Shown: positions 36,244 through 49,762, counted from the first letter of the stretch. The stretch: 64,000 bases of DNA from Massilia soli (GCF_016809835.1 NZ_JAFBIL020000002.1:496001-560000); one strand, 5' to 3'. Made by a program: numbers and translations. Notes: generated by a model from the letters alone, not told the origin.

Positions 36244-36356
36244 CGTCGTTCCCGGCATTGCCGGAACCGACTTCCCGTGAAAACGGGAACCCATGCTCAT
36301 TTTGCGTTTCCCCTACTGCTAGCCCAGCATGGATCCCCGCTTTCGCGGGAACGACG
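36244..36356. repeat. Paired REP-like palindromic repeat, locus 1
   Basis: Begins CGTCGTTCCCG and ends CGGGAACGACG, with further GGGAAC/GTTCCC-type hairpins and the CCATGC/GCATGG segments inside. It has the same design as repeats at 49686, 58445 and 59416, but this copy is longer and more decayed. It lies between ffs and dnaX. Confidence 0.65.
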
Positions 36357-36450
36357 TTTGGCAAATTGCCCCAATTATCGGTCTGATACAATGTCGTTTT
36401 GCGCGATTCGTCGCGACGACCCGGCAAGCCACATACGGTAAAATCCAAGC

Positions 36451-38607
36451 ATGTCCTATCAAGTCCTCGCCCGTAAGTATCGCCCCAAGAATTTCGAAAC
36501 GCTCGTCGGCCAGGAGCACGTAGTGCGCGCCCTGACGCACGCGCTACAGACTGGCCGCCTGCATCACGCCTACCTGTTTACCGGGACCCGCGGTGTCGGC
36601 AAGACGACGCTGTCGCGCATCCTCGCCAAGTCGCTTAACTGCATCGGGCCTGACGGCAGCGGCGGCGTGACCGCGCAGCCCTGCGGCGTGTGCGACGCCT
36701 GCACCGCCATCGATGCCGGCCGCTTCGTCGACTACATCGAGATGGATGCGGCATCGAACCGCGGCGTCGACGAAATGGCGCAACTGCTCGAACAGGCCGT
36801 GTACGCGCCATCGAACGCGCGCTACAAAGTCTACATGATCGACGAGGTGCACATGCTCACCAACCACGCCTTCAACTCGATGTTGAAGACGCTGGAAGAG
36901 CCGCCTGCCCACGTCAAGTTCATCCTAGCGACCACCGACCCGCAAAAAATTCCCGTCACCGTGCTGTCGCGCTGCCTTCAGTTCAACCTGAAGCAGATGC
37001 CGCCGGGGCACATCATCGGCCACCTTGAAAACATCCTCGGTCAGGAAGGCATCACCTTCGAACAGCCGGCGCTGCGCCTGCTGGCGCAAGGCGCGCACGG
37101 TTCGATGCGCGATGCGCTGTCGCTGACCGACCAGGCCATCGCGTATGCGGCAGGCCAGGTCACGCTCGAAGCGGTGCAGGGCATGCTTGGCGCGCTCGAC
37201 CAGTCTTACCTGGTTCGCCTGCTCGACGCGCTGCTTCAACAAGATGGCGCCGACCTGATGGCGGTGGCCGACGAAATGGCCAGCCGCAGCCTGTCGTACA
37301 ACGGCGCGCTGCAAGACCTGGGCACCTTGCTGCACCGGATCGCGCTGGCGCAAAGTGTGCCGTCGGCGGTGCCGGCGGACCTGCCGGAGCTGGCCGACAT
37401 CCAGCGCCTGGCCACGCAGTTCGATGCCCAGGAAGTGCAGCTGTATTATCAGATCGTGGTCCATGGCCGCAACGAGATCGGCCTGGCGCCCGATGAATAC
37501 GCGGGCTTCACCATGACGCTGCTGCGGATGCTGGCTTTCCGCCCGGGCAATGGCGGCGCCGACGGCGTGGCGCCAGCCGCACCGGTCACCGCGCGCCCAG
37601 CGCCGCAAGCGCCGCGCGCACCGACGCCGCCGGCCCGCGCCGAATCGGCCGCCGTGGCAAGCCATGCGGCAGTGGTGCCGGTACCAGCGGCGCCGCTGCA
37701 GCAAGCAGCGCCCGCAGCGCCCGCAGCGCCCGCAGCGGCGCCGTCGGCCCCGGCACCTGCAATGAGTTCCGCGCGCGCCGCGATCAACGCCGCGCTGGAA
37801 GCGGCCCGTTCCGCCAGCCGCGGGCAGGGCGGCGGTCAGAAACGCCCGACCGCGATGTCGATCCAGGCCGACCAGAACAGCGCGCAAGCGGCGCTGGCGG
37901 CGCCAACCGCGCCGCCAGCGCCTGCGCCGGTGGAAGCGCCGCCGGCAGTGCAAGCCGCGCCAGGCGCGCCGCCGCCGTGGGAGCAGCCATCCGCCCCGGC
38001 CGCGCCGCCCCGGCAGCAGCCGCAGGCGGTCCAGCAAAGTGACAACCAGCCGGAACCCGACGATGGCCCGCCATCGTGGGTGATGGAGTTTTCCGACGAC
38101 ACCGCAGTAGCGCAGGAAGCGCCAGCCGTCGCCGCCGCGCCGGCAGCGGTGCGCGCACCGGCAGCGCCGCGCCATGCGTATGTCATCACGCCGGTGCCCG
38201 AGATCGACTGGGACGGCAACTGGCCCGGCCTTGCGGCCGGACTGGCGCTGCGCGGCGTCGCCCAGCAATTGGCGTTCCAGACCGAACTGGTCGACTGCAC
38301 GGTCGACGGCAACGTCACCACCTTCAAGCTGCGTGTGCCGATCGACACCCTGCGTGCCAGCGGCAACAGCGACAAGCTGGCCGCGGCCCTGCAGGAACGC
38401 TTCACCGGCACCAAGGTTGCGGTCGATATCGAGATCGGCCACGTCTGGTACACGGCTAGCGCCGAAGCCCAGGCATTCCGCGAAGAGTGCCAGCGCAAGG
38501 CCGAGGAAACCGTGGTCAACAACCCGTTCGTCAAGGACCTGATGCGCGAGTTCGGCGCCTTCGTGGTCCAGGGTTCGATTCGCCCGCCGCCTGCCGCAGC
38601 GGCTTGA
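36451..38607 (+). CDS. dnaX: DNA polymerase III subunit gamma/tau
   Basis: A 718-residue clamp-loader ATPase. Walker A is GTRGVGKT (residues 45-52). The zinc-binding cysteines are C64, C78, C81 and C84, the DEVHML box follows, and the SRC sensor is in VLSRCLQF. After the clamp-loader domains (about 1-370) comes a long Pro/Ala-rich linker (about 370-570) and a C-terminal tau domain. I did not find a convincing slippery site for a programmed frameshift to gamma. It is followed by ybaB and recR, the classic order. Confidence 0.95.
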   Translation: MSYQVLARKYRPKNFETLVGQEHVVRALTHALQTGRLHHAYLFTGTRGVGKTTLSRILAKSLNCIGPDGSGGVTAQPCGVCDACTAIDAGRFVDYIEMDAASNRGVDEMAQLLEQAVYAPSNARYKVYMIDEVHMLTNHAFNSMLKTLEEPPAHVKFILATTDPQKIPVTVLSRCLQFNLKQMPPGHIIGHLENILGQEGITFEQPALRLLAQGAHGSMRDALSLTDQAIAYAAGQVTLEAVQGMLGALDQSYLVRLLDALLQQDGADLMAVADEMASRSLSYNGALQDLGTLLHRIALAQSVPSAVPADLPELADIQRLATQFDAQEVQLYYQIVVHGRNEIGLAPDEYAGFTMTLLRMLAFRPGNGGADGVAPAAPVTARPAPQAPRAPTPPARAESAAVASHAAVVPVPAAPLQQAAPAAPAAPAAAPSAPAPAMSSARAAINAALEAARSASRGQGGGQKRPTAMSIQADQNSAQAALAAPTAPPAPAPVEAPPAVQAAPGAPPPWEQPSAPAAPPRQQPQAVQQSDNQPEPDDGPPSWVMEFSDDTAVAQEAPAVAAAPAAVRAPAAPRHAYVITPVPEIDWDGNWPGLAAGLALRGVAQQLAFQTELVDCTVDGNVTTFKLRVPIDTLRASGNSDKLAAALQERFTGTKVAVDIEIGHVWYTASAEAQAFREECQRKAEETVVNNPFVKDLMREFGAFVVQGSIRPPPAAAA

Positions 38608-38663
38608 ACACAGAATTTTCACACCAATATTTGTCCTACTCTTAGATTTCGGAGAACACCACC

Positions 38664-38990
38664 ATGATGAAGAACCAGCTCGCAGGCTTGATGAAACAGG
38701 CGCAAGCCATGCAAGACAACATGAAAAAGGCGCAGGAACAGCTGGCCCTGATCGAAGTCGAAGGCCAGTCGGGCGCCGGCCTCGTCAAGGTTGTCATGAC
38801 CTGCAAGAACGACGTCAAGCGCGTATCGATCGACCCGTCGCTGTTGGCCGACGACAAGGACATGCTGGAAGACCTGGTCGCCGCCGCCTTCAACGACGCG
38901 GTGCGCAAGGCCGAGACCACGTCCGCTGAAAAGATGAGTGGCATGACCGCAGGCATGAACCTGCCAGCCGGCTTCAAGATGCCGTTCTAA
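38664..38990 (+). CDS. ybaB: Nucleoid-associated protein YbaB/EbfC
   Basis: A 108-residue DNA-binding protein of the YbaB/EbfC family, forming tweezer-like dimers. It starts [28 protein letters not shown] and contains [32 protein letters not shown] site lies 9 bases before ATG 38664; the next codon is also ATG. It lies between dnaX and recR. Confidence 0.95.
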   Translation: MMKNQLAGLMKQAQAMQDNMKKAQEQLALIEVEGQSGAGLVKVVMTCKNDVKRVSIDPSLLADDKDMLEDLVAAAFNDAVRKAETTSAEKMSGMTAGMNLPAGFKMPF

Positions 38991-38998
38991 GCGTCTTA

Positions 38999-39589
38999 AT
39001 GTCCAGCTCGCTAGATTTCCTCACCGAAGCCTTGCGCCGTTTGCCCGGCGTCGGCCCGAAATCGGCGCAGCGCATGGCATTCCACCTGCTGCAGCACGAC
39101 CGCGAAGGCGCCACCATGCTGTCGCGCGCGCTGTACCAGGCGGTCGACAACGTGCATCACTGCGCGCTGTGCAATACCTTCGCCGAAACCGAAATCTGCG
39201 ACACCTGCCTGGATGAACGGCGCGACAAGGCCATGCTGTGCGTGGTCGAAACGCCTGCCGACCAGCTGATGATCGAGCAGACCCTGACTTACAAGGGACT
39301 GTATTTTGTGCTGATGGGAAGGCTGTCGCCGCTGGACGGCATCGGCCCGAAAGACATCCATCTGGAAAAACTGGTGGCGCGGGCAACCGACGGCGTCGTC
39401 GGCGAAGTGGTGCTGGCCACCAACTTCACCAACGAAGGCGAAGCGACCGCGCATTACATCAGCGAAATGCTGAAGGCGCGCGGGCTCAAAGTGAGCCGGC
39501 TGGCGCGCGGCGTACCGGTGGGCGGCGAACTGGAATATGTCGATGCCGGCACGATCGCGCGGGCCATGCTCGACCGCCGCAGCACCTGA
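38999..39589 (+). CDS. recR: Recombination protein RecR
   Basis: A 196-residue protein of the RecFOR pathway. The helix-hairpin-helix [18 protein letters not shown] is at the N-terminus, the zinc finger [16 protein letters not shown] at about 57-72, and a Toprim domain ([17 protein letters not shown]) follows. It helps load RecA on gapped DNA. The start is 8 bases after the ybaB stop. Confidence 0.96.
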   Translation: MSSSLDFLTEALRRLPGVGPKSAQRMAFHLLQHDREGATMLSRALYQAVDNVHHCALCNTFAETEICDTCLDERRDKAMLCVVETPADQLMIEQTLTYKGLYFVLMGRLSPLDGIGPKDIHLEKLVARATDGVVGEVVLATNFTNEGEATAHYISEMLKARGLKVSRLARGVPVGGELEYVDAGTIARAMLDRRST

Positions 39590-39749
39590 CGCGGCGCCAC
39601 GCTTTCAAGCGAGCTCATCTACACCATATTCACCGCGGCGCCTTGCGCCAGCGCTATTCCTGCGTGGAACGGGTCGGCCCGTTTGCGTGCGCTCAAACCC
39701 CGCAACGACCGCGCTGATATCGTGGTTTCTCAATTTGTGAAGCCAATGT

Positions 39750-40889
39750 ATGCATATCGCCGACATCACGATGTTCTACGCCGCCCGCGGTGGTGGCGTC
39801 AGTACATATCTCAACGCCAAGGCGCGCTGGCTCACCCAGCGAACGCGCATCCGCCATACCATCGTCAGCCCGAACGTCCCGACCACCAACGGCAAGACGC
39901 GCTCGCTTGTTACCGTTCCCTCCTTCCCGTTTCCTGGCATTCACGGCTACCGGATGCCGTGGTCGATCGCGGCAACGGCGCGCATTTTGCAGCGCCTGCA
40001 GCCTGACCTGATCGAGGTGGGCGACGCCGGCCACTGCGCGTGGGCGGCGTTGCGGGTCAAGCGCAGGTTGAACATTCCGGCGGTCGCCTTTTATCACTCC
40101 GACCTGCCGCGCCTGATCGGCGACCGCATCGGCAGCGCGGCGGCCAGGGCGGCGGGCGCCTACCTGTCCCATCTCTACCGCCAGTTCGACCTGGTCGTGG
40201 CGCCCAGCAAACACATGGTGCAGCAGCTTGACAGCCTGGGCGTGCGCGGCGCGTTTCACCAGCCGCTGGGTATCGATGTCGGCACCTTCTCGCCACGGCG
40301 GCGCGTCAATTCATTGCGCGAGCACCTGAAGCTGGCGCCGGACACCCGGCTGCTGGTCTATGCCGGCCGGTTTACGGCCGAAAAAAAGCTGCACCTGCTA
40401 ATCGAAGCGGTGCGCCGGCTTGGCCATCCCTACCACTTGCTGCTGATCGGAGGCGGCATGAAACTGCCGCCGCTCGACCGGATGACCTGCATCCCGTTCA
40501 AGCGCAACCAGCAAGACCTGGCGCGGCTGATCGCCAGCTGCGACGTGCTGGTGCATCCCGGCGACCGCGAAACCTTCGGGCTGATCGTGCTCGAAGCGAT
40601 GGCATGCGGCATCCCGGTGGTCGGGACGACCGGCGGCGGCGTGGCGGAGCTGGTGGAACCGTCGACCGGAATCCTGGTCGAACCGAACAGCGCCGCGCAT
40701 CTTTGCGAGGGTATTGAGGCGATCTACCGCTGCGATATGGCGCAGCTTGGCAAGAACGCCATGCGCCGGGCGCGCGAGCAGTACGACTGGAACCACATCA
40801 TGCCGCAACTGCTGCAGCGCTATGCCGGCTTGCTCGCCTCGCGTGAACGGGCGGAACTCGAAGCGGAGCGAATCATTGTTGCAGAATGA
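39750..40889 (+). CDS. GT4 family glycosyltransferase
   Basis: A 379-residue GT-B glycosyltransferase (family 4). The N-terminal acceptor domain begins MHIADITMFYAARGGGVSTYLNAKARWL. The C-terminal donor domain has LLVYAGRFTAEKKLHLLIEA and the E-x7-E motif in HPGDRETFGLIVLEAMACGIPVVGT. It probably transfers a sugar from a nucleotide donor to a lipid or polysaccharide; the substrate is unknown. It overlaps the downstream deacetylase gene by 14 bases, so the two likely work together. The 160 bases before it show no other gene. Confidence 0.88.
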   Translation: MHIADITMFYAARGGGVSTYLNAKARWLTQRTRIRHTIVSPNVPTTNGKTRSLVTVPSFPFPGIHGYRMPWSIAATARILQRLQPDLIEVGDAGHCAWAALRVKRRLNIPAVAFYHSDLPRLIGDRIGSAAARAAGAYLSHLYRQFDLVVAPSKHMVQQLDSLGVRGAFHQPLGIDVGTFSPRRRVNSLREHLKLAPDTRLLVYAGRFTAEKKLHLLIEAVRRLGHPYHLLLIGGGMKLPPLDRMTCIPFKRNQQDLARLIASCDVLVHPGDRETFGLIVLEAMACGIPVVGTTGGGVAELVEPSTGILVEPNSAAHLCEGIEAIYRCDMAQLGKNAMRRAREQYDWNHIMPQLLQRYAGLLASRERAELEAERIIVAE

Positions 40890-41631
40890 AGAGCATGACC
40901 CGGGCAGCGTTTGTGTTTCAATTCATGACGTGGCGCCCGATACCTGGGCCGAGTGCGAAGTACTGATGCAGGCGGTGCGCGCGGTGGCGGACATCCCGCT
41001 GACCTGGCTGGTGATTCCCCATTACCGGGGAAGTGGCAGGCGTTCACAGGCGCTGGAAACCACCCTCGAACGCATGCTGGCGCACGGCCATGAGCTTGCC
41101 TTGCACGGGTATACCCATATCGATGACGGCGCGGCGCGCGCCGGTCCGTTCAGCGCGCTGCTGCGCACCGTGTACACCGAAGGCGAAGGCGAGTTTGCCG
41201 CCATCGACGAGCAAGATGCGCGGCGCCGCATCGCGCTGGGGCTGGAATGGTTTCGCGAGCGCGGCTGGCCGGTGCACGGCTTTGTTGCGCCGGCATGGCT
41301 GATCGGCCCCAAGGCATGGCAGGCCGTCCATACTTTCCCTTTTCTTTATACGACGACCTTTGCGCATTTCCACCTGCTGGAGCGCGACAGGCAGGTGTTT
41401 TCGCCCAGCCTGGTGTACGCGGCGCGCAACAAGGGGGGCAGGGCGTTGTCGCCGATGGCCGCTTCCACCACGGCCTATCTGCTCAGATGCGCGCCGTTGG
41501 TGCGCCTGTCGCTGCATCCACGAGACGCACACCACCCTGCGCTGGTGCGCCACGCCCAGGGCCTGATCGCCCGCCTGCTCGACTCGCGCATGCCGCTCAC
41601 CAAGGCGGCCTTTGCCCGGACCTACCAGTAG
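40876..41631 (+). CDS. DUF2334 polysaccharide deacetylase-like protein
   Basis: A 251-residue protein of the carbohydrate esterase 4-like DUF2334 family. The metal-site motif is SIHDVAPDTWAE near the N-terminus, followed by HGHELALHGYTH (metal histidines), FVAPAWLIGP and a C-terminal RLSLHPRDAHHP. It likely removes acyl groups from a sugar polymer or lipid. I use the TTG start at 40876, which has a GGAG site 7 bases upstream inside the previous gene; no ATG precedes the first motif. Its coupling to the GT4 gene suggests a two-step glycan pathway. Confidence 0.8.
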   Translation: MLQNEEHDPGSVCVSIHDVAPDTWAECEVLMQAVRAVADIPLTWLVIPHYRGSGRRSQALETTLERMLAHGHELALHGYTHIDDGAARAGPFSALLRTVYTEGEGEFAAIDEQDARRRIALGLEWFRERGWPVHGFVAPAWLIGPKAWQAVHTFPFLYTTTFAHFHLLERDRQVFSPSLVYAARNKGGRALSPMAASTTAYLLRCAPLVRLSLHPRDAHHPALVRHAQGLIARLLDSRMPLTKAAFARTYQ

Positions 41632-41909
41632 GGCCCCCACCCGGCGCCCACACTCCAGTGGCGGCGCGACAATCCGCCGTAATAGTATGGGTGGTAGCCA
41701 TAGCGATCCATGTCGTCTTTGGCGCTCAGCTGCAAAACGCAGCCGCGCCATTGATCGGTATTGGCAGAAAATCCCAGTCTGGCGCAGGCGGGACCGTAAA
41801 CCCGCATCATGCGCTCCATTTCGGCCTGCATGCTGGCGGCGCGCTGCTCAGGGGTAGCGCACCCGGCTGCCAGCAGGGCCGTGACTAATAAAACGGTGTA
41901 ACGAAGCAT
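41622..41909 (-). CDS. Small lipoprotein of unknown function
   Basis: A 95-residue protein with a lipoprotein signal peptide, lipobox LLAAGC and lipidated Cys17. The mature part is short, with an amphipathic segment (ATPEQRAASMQAEMERMMRVYG), two further cysteines and a Tyr/Gly/Trp-rich tail (HPYYYGGLSRRHWSVGAGWGPYW). No family recognised. Its 3' end overlaps the converging deacetylase gene by 10 bases. Confidence 0.75.
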   Translation of the reverse strand: MLRYTVLLVTALLAAGCATPEQRAASMQAEMERMMRVYGPACARLGFSANTDQWRGCVLQLSAKDDMDRYGYHPYYYGGLSRRHWSVGAGWGPYW

Positions 41910-42101
41910 GGTGGTCTCCTGAAAGCATCGACAGACGCCTGCGCGCCAGCTTCCTCCAAGCTTAAAAGCCCTACATTAACCACGTGTGATTTACATCAAA
42001 CCGATTCGGGGAACCTGTGTTTGCGCCGCGCCCGAACGTTCTCATTTTGCGCGTCGGGTTTTTCTGGCAATATCGCTGCCGGAGACAAAAAAAGGATAAC
42101 G

Positions 42102-44504
42102 ATGGCAAAGCGTGGCGTAAAGATCTGGACAGTGCGGGTAGCGCTGACACTGGTGGCTCTGCTGGTACTTGGCATGGTGGGAGTCTGGCTGTTCCTGCGC
42201 GGCGGCCTGGCGCAGCTCGATGGGCGCCGCCCTGCTGCGGGCCTGTCGGCCGAGGTGACTATCGTGCGTGATGCCCAGGGCATTCCGACCATCAGCGGAA
42301 ACCACCGCGAGGATGTCGCCTATGCCACCGGCTTCGTCCATGGACAGGAGCGGTTCTTCCAGATGGACTTGCTGCGCCGCGTCGGCTCAGGCGAGCTGGC
42401 CGAGCTGTTTGGTGCGCGCGCGATACCGGTCGACAAATCGCACCGGCTGCACCGCTTCCGCGCCCGCGCCGACGCCGCGCTGGCGAAGATGACGCCGGCC
42501 GAGCGCCGCTTCCTCGAGCGCTACACGGCCGGGGTCAACGACGGCCTTGGCGCGCTGGCGTCGCGGCCTTTTGAATATGCGCTGGTTGGCGCGGCGCCGC
42601 GGCCATGGGCGCCGGCCGATTCGCTGCTGGTGGTGTGGGCGATGTACTTCGACCTGCAGGGCATGCTCGAACCGCGCGAACTGGCGCGCGGCTGGATCCG
42701 CGATAACACAAGCGCGGCGCAGCTGGCCTTCCTGCTGCCGGAAGCGACCGCTTGGGACGCGCCGATCGACGCCGACAGCATCGCGGCGCCTGCCGTGCCG
42801 CTGCCTGAACGCGCGCCCGCTTGGTGGGGCAAGCCGCCGGGCGGCAAGCCGGCCCGCATCGCCGCCGTCGATTTCGTCGACTCGGTCGGCAGCAACAACT
42901 GGGCGCTGGCGGGCAGCCGCAGCAAGCATGGCGCCGCGATTGTCGCCGACGACATGCACCTCGGGATCCAGCTGCCGAATACCTGGTACCGGCTGGCGCT
43001 GCGCTTCCCGTCAGCCGACGGCACGATGCGCCGCGTTTCCGGCGTCAGCCTGCCCGGCGCGCCGCCGCTGGTGGTCGTTGGCAGCAATGGCAAGGTCGCG
43101 TGGGGATTCACCAACAGCTATGGCGACTACCTCGACCTGGTGGAAGTCGGCACCGACGCTGCGCGGCCGGGTGAAGTGCAGACCCCGTCGGGTTGGGAAA
43201 AGCCGGAACGGCATGTCGAGACGATCCTCGTGAAGGGCGCTCCCGCCGAACAATTCGAGGTCCGCAGCACGACGTACGGGCCGCTGCGCGAGGCGGGCGG
43301 CAAGAACTATGCGATCCACTGGATCGCGCATGCCGATCAGGCCATCAACCTCAACCCGATGAAGTTCGAATCGGCCGATACGCTCGACGCGGCGCTGTCG
43401 GCGGCGGCGACGGTGGGTATCCCGGCCCAGAACTTCGTCGCCGGCGACGACCAGGGGAACATCGGCTGGACCATCGTCGGCGCGATGGCGGGCCGGGCGG
43501 AGCCAGGCATCGCATCGACGTTCCCGATGGCCGCGGGCGACGCGGCGGCGGGATGGCAAACGGCGCTTGCGCCAAGCGACTACCCGGTGCTGCGCAATCC
43601 GGCGGGCGGCCAGCTGTCGACGGCCAACAGCCGCCAGTTGAACGGAGCGGGCGCGCAGGTGATCGGCGACGGCGGCTTCGATATCGGCGCGCGCAACCGC
43701 CAGGTGCGCGACCAGCTGAGCGCATTGGGAACGGGAGCCGATGTCGCCGGGGTGTACGGCATTGCGATGGACGACCGCGCTATTTTCATGACACCGTGGC
43801 GCGAACGCGCGCTCAAGGTGCTCGATGCTGCGGCGCTGGAAGGCAAGCCGCAGCGGGCCGAGTTCCAGCGCCTGCTGAAGCAAAGCTGGAGCGGACGCGC
43901 GAGTGTCGACTCGGTGGGCTACCGGCTGGCGCGCCATTTCATGTGGTCGCTGCACGAAGTGCTGTATGGCGGCGCGAATGCGCAGATGGCGTCGCTGGAT
44001 GAAAAGGCGACGGCAGGTAGCGCCAGTTCGCGCTGGCCGGCGGTGGTGGCGCGCTTGCTCGACGAGCAGCCGGCCGGGTGGCTGCCGTCATCGTACCGGA
44101 GCTGGAAGGACGTGCAGCTGGCGGCGATCGATGCGGTGATTGAGGATCTGACCGAGGACGGCAAGCAGCTGTCGGCGGCGACGTGGGGCGAGCGGAATAC
44201 CGCGACCATCGTGCATCCGATCGGCAATGCGGTGCCGTTCCTGAAGCGCTGGCTGTCGGCGCCGGCGGACATGCTGCCCGGGGACGCCAACATGCCGCGG
44301 GTGGCGGGAGCCAAGTTCGGGCAGTCGCAGCGCATGACGGTGTCGCCGGGACGCGAGGAGGAGGGGGTGTTTAACATGCCCGGCGGGCAGAGCGGACATC
44401 CGTTGTCGCCGTTCTTCCTCAGCGGGCATCAGGATTGGGTGGCGGGCAAGGCGACGCCGTTTTTGCCGGGGGCGGCGAAGCATACGCTGGTATTGGCGCC
44501 GTGA
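42102..44504 (+). CDS. Penicillin acylase family protein (N-terminal nucleophile amidohydrolase)
   Basis: An 800-residue protein with an N-terminal hydrophobic signal or anchor (about 11-33). The alpha part contains HREDVAYATGFVHGQERFFQMDLLRRVGSGELAELFG. After a spacer, the autoprocessing site is at Gly263-Ser264 (SVGSNNWALAGS), where Ser264 becomes the catalytic nucleophile of the beta chain. GNIGWTIVGAMAGR and the C-terminal SQRMTVSPG...GGQSGHPLSPF are family features. The natural substrate may be an N-acyl-homoserine lactone or other amide. ATG 42102 has an AAGGA site 6 bases upstream. Confidence 0.88.
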   Translation: MAKRGVKIWTVRVALTLVALLVLGMVGVWLFLRGGLAQLDGRRPAAGLSAEVTIVRDAQGIPTISGNHREDVAYATGFVHGQERFFQMDLLRRVGSGELAELFGARAIPVDKSHRLHRFRARADAALAKMTPAERRFLERYTAGVNDGLGALASRPFEYALVGAAPRPWAPADSLLVVWAMYFDLQGMLEPRELARGWIRDNTSAAQLAFLLPEATAWDAPIDADSIAAPAVPLPERAPAWWGKPPGGKPARIAAVDFVDSVGSNNWALAGSRSKHGAAIVADDMHLGIQLPNTWYRLALRFPSADGTMRRVSGVSLPGAPPLVVVGSNGKVAWGFTNSYGDYLDLVEVGTDAARPGEVQTPSGWEKPERHVETILVKGAPAEQFEVRSTTYGPLREAGGKNYAIHWIAHADQAINLNPMKFESADTLDAALSAAATVGIPAQNFVAGDDQGNIGWTIVGAMAGRAEPGIASTFPMAAGDAAAGWQTALAPSDYPVLRNPAGGQLSTANSRQLNGAGAQVIGDGGFDIGARNRQVRDQLSALGTGADVAGVYGIAMDDRAIFMTPWRERALKVLDAAALEGKPQRAEFQRLLKQSWSGRASVDSVGYRLARHFMWSLHEVLYGGANAQMASLDEKATAGSASSRWPAVVARLLDEQPAGWLPSSYRSWKDVQLAAIDAVIEDLTEDGKQLSAATWGERNTATIVHPIGNAVPFLKRWLSAPADMLPGDANMPRVAGAKFGQSQRMTVSPGREEEGVFNMPGGQSGHPLSPFFLSGHQDWVAGKATPFLPGAAKHTLVLAP

Positions 44505-44537
44505 TTCGGCGGGTGCGCCTGCGGCCTACCCGCCGAG

Positions 44538-46646
44538 CTACTTCGCCGGAGCCGCGATCGCGCAGACCTTCTGCAGCATCAGCGCGATCGATTCATGCGG
44601 CGACGGGTGCCCCAGATAGAAGCCCTGCACCATGTCGCAGCCCAGCTGCTGCAGCAGCACCAGCTGTTCATCGGTCTCGACGCCTTCGGCCACCACCGCC
44701 ATTTTCAGCCCATGCGCCATCGCGATGATCGCCCGCGTGATCGCCGCATTCTCGGAATCCTGCGGCAGCCCGCTGATGAAGCTCTTGTCGATTTTAAGCG
44801 CGCGCACATCGAAGCGCTTCAGGTAGTTCATCGACGAATACCCGGTGCCGAAATCGTCTATCGACAGATACACCCCTATCGCCCGTAGCTGTTCCAGCGT
44901 GACCATGGTCGCGCGCGCATCGTCCATCAGCGTGCCTTCGGTCAGCTCCAGTTCCAGCAGCTTCGGATCGAGCCCGGTGTCGTGCAGCGCCGAGATCACA
45001 ATCTGCGTCAGGTTCTCGTCCTTGAACTGCTTTGCCGATAAATTTACCGCCATGCGCACCAGGCGCTGGGTCTGGCGCTGCCATAGCTTGGCCTGGTGGC
45101 AGGCGGTGCGCAGCACCCATTCCCCGATCGGCACGATCAAGCCCGTTTCTTCGGCCAGCGGGATAAACTCGTTGGGCGAGATGATGCCGCGCTCGGGATG
45201 GCGCCAGCGGATCAGCGCTTCGACGCCGACGATTTCGGTGGTGCGCACGTCGATCTGCGGCTGGTAGAGCAGGTATAGCTCATCGTTCTTGAGCGCCTTG
45301 CGCAGCCCGACTTCCAGCTTCACGTGGCTCATGATCTGCATGGTCAGCGACGAGCTGTATAGCTTGGCGTTGTTCTTGCCACAGTTTTTGGCGTGGTACA
45401 TCGCGGTGTCGGCGTACTTGAGCAGCGAGTCGCAGTCGTCGCCGTCTTCGGGGAACAGCGAGATGCCGATACTGGCGGTGACGAAGATCTCGTTGCCTTC
45501 GATGATGAAGGAGCGGCGCATCGCTTCCTTGACACGGTGGGCGACATTGAGCGCGTTCTCGACCCGTTCCAGGTCAGGAATCAGGATCGTGAACTCATCG
45601 CCGCCCAGGCGCGCGAGGTTGGTGGCCTGGTCGCCGCGCGATACCAGGTCGCTGGGGCGGATGGTTTCGCGCAGGCGTTCAGACACGATCTTGAGCAGCT
45701 GGTCGCCGACGTTGTGGCCGAGCGTGTCGTTGATGCGCTTGAAGGCGTCGAGATCCATGAACAGCACCGCGAACTTCTTGTTGCCGACCTTTGAGCGATG
45801 CAGCTCGCGCTCCAGCGTTTCAAGGAATGCCTGGCGATTTGGAATGCCGGTGAGGCTGTCGCAATAGGCCAGGCGCCGGATCTGTTCTTCGGTGCGTTTG
45901 CGCTCGCTGATGTCGCGCACCAGGCCGAGTACTTCCTCGGGTCCGGTGGCGACCAGGCGCGCTTCGAAGTGCTGCACCGCGCCGAAGCGGATCAGTTCAT
46001 AGTCGACCGAACGGATATGCTGGGTCTCGAGCACGGCGCGCATCTGGTCGAGCAGGCGTTCGGCGATCTCGGTCGGGAACACGTCGGTGATGTGCTTGCC
46101 GACGCAGTTCTCGGTGGGGAAGGCGGCCGAGGCGTCGTGGCCTTGCTCGTAGTCGAGGTAGAAGCCGTCTTTGTTCAGGCGGAAGAAGGTGTCGGGAATG
46201 GCGGCGAGCACCGCGCGGTTGTGGGCGTCGGCGATGCGCAGCCTGACGATGGCGTCGCTGGCGCGCAGCACGTACAGCACGCGGTGGCCGAGGATTGGCC
46301 AGTTGATCGGCTTCGAGACGAAGTCGGTGGCGCCGACTTCGTAGGCGCTGGTGACGGCTTCGATGTCGTCGCCGCCGGTGACCATGATGATCGGGACGGC
46401 GGAGCCGGTTTCAATGCGGCGGATTTCGCGGCAGGCCGCGAAGCCGTCCATGTTGGGCATGTCGACGTCCATCAGGATCAGGTCGGGCGTCATATTCTGG
46501 AACAGCGATACGGCCTGGCGGCCGTCCTCGGCTTCCACCGCGTCGAGTCCGACCTGGCCGAGCATCTCGAGCATCAAGAGCCGCATGACCGGATCGTCGT
46601 CCGCAACGAGGACGACACCGCGCTTGGCAGGTTTGGATACGGGCAT
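44538..46646 (-). CDS. Response regulator with PAS, GGDEF and EAL domains
   Basis: A 702-residue cytoplasmic protein. A receiver domain (residues 10-130, phosphoacceptor Asp60 in [11 protein letters not shown]) is followed by a PAS-like domain (about 140-265), GGDEF (RLGGDEF intact, about 270-430) and EAL (GVEALIRW, then the [11 protein letters not shown] metal segment, about 445-695). Both c-di-GMP catalytic signatures look intact, so it could make or degrade c-di-GMP depending on phosphorylation. It is immediately downstream of, and nearly touching, the hybrid kinase gene at 46648, its likely phosphodonor. Confidence 0.92.
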   Translation of the reverse strand: MPVSKPAKRGVVLVADDDPVMRLLMLEMLGQVGLDAVEAEDGRQAVSLFQNMTPDLILMDVDMPNMDGFAACREIRRIETGSAVPIIMVTGGDDIEAVTSAYEVGATDFVSKPINWPILGHRVLYVLRASDAIVRLRIADAHNRAVLAAIPDTFFRLNKDGFYLDYEQGHDASAAFPTENCVGKHITDVFPTEIAERLLDQMRAVLETQHIRSVDYELIRFGAVQHFEARLVATGPEEVLGLVRDISERKRTEEQIRRLAYCDSLTGIPNRQAFLETLERELHRSKVGNKKFAVLFMDLDAFKRINDTLGHNVGDQLLKIVSERLRETIRPSDLVSRGDQATNLARLGGDEFTILIPDLERVENALNVAHRVKEAMRRSFIIEGNEIFVTASIGISLFPEDGDDCDSLLKYADTAMYHAKNCGKNNAKLYSSSLTMQIMSHVKLEVGLRKALKNDELYLLYQPQIDVRTTEIVGVEALIRWRHPERGIISPNEFIPLAEETGLIVPIGEWVLRTACHQAKLWQRQTQRLVRMAVNLSAKQFKDENLTQIVISALHDTGLDPKLLELELTEGTLMDDARATMVTLEQLRAIGVYLSIDDFGTGYSSMNYLKRFDVRALKIDKSFISGLPQDSENAAITRAIIAMAHGLKMAVVAEGVETDEQLVLLQQLGCDMVQGFYLGHPSPHESIALMLQKVCAIAAPAK

Positions 46647-46647
46647 G

Positions 46648-49479
<2,832 letters not shown>

Positions 49480-49685
49480 GTGTTTTCCTGCGAAAGCACG
49501 ACGAGTGGGCAGGCGGATGAGCTATTTCACTACGTAAAGTATTGCAATTCCATCAGGAAAAATATACGGGGAAAGATTCCGGTCAACTTTGAGCGGGCGC
49601 AAGAGAGGGGGAGGGTGCGGCTGGATGGGGACAATGCGCGGCTGCAATCTGCGCAGTTGCAAGCTGTTCCGGGTGCGGAACGTGC

Positions 49686-49762
49686 GTCGTTCCCGCGCAG
49701 GCGGGAACCCATACGCAACTGAACTGTCGTGAGGATGGGTTCCCGCTTAAGCGGGAACGACG
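49686..49762. repeat. Paired REP-like palindromic repeat, locus 2
   Basis: Two inverted units: GTCGTTCCCGC...GCGGGAACCCAT (49686-49712) and ATGGGTTCCCGC...GCGGGAACGAC (49735-49761), each with a hairpin. The region 49480-49818 otherwise holds no gene. Confidence 0.7.

Noticed and set aside
36451-38607. Programmed frameshift in dnaX to make gamma
   Set aside because: No A-AAA-AAG type slippery run followed by a stem-loop was seen in frame at the expected position.
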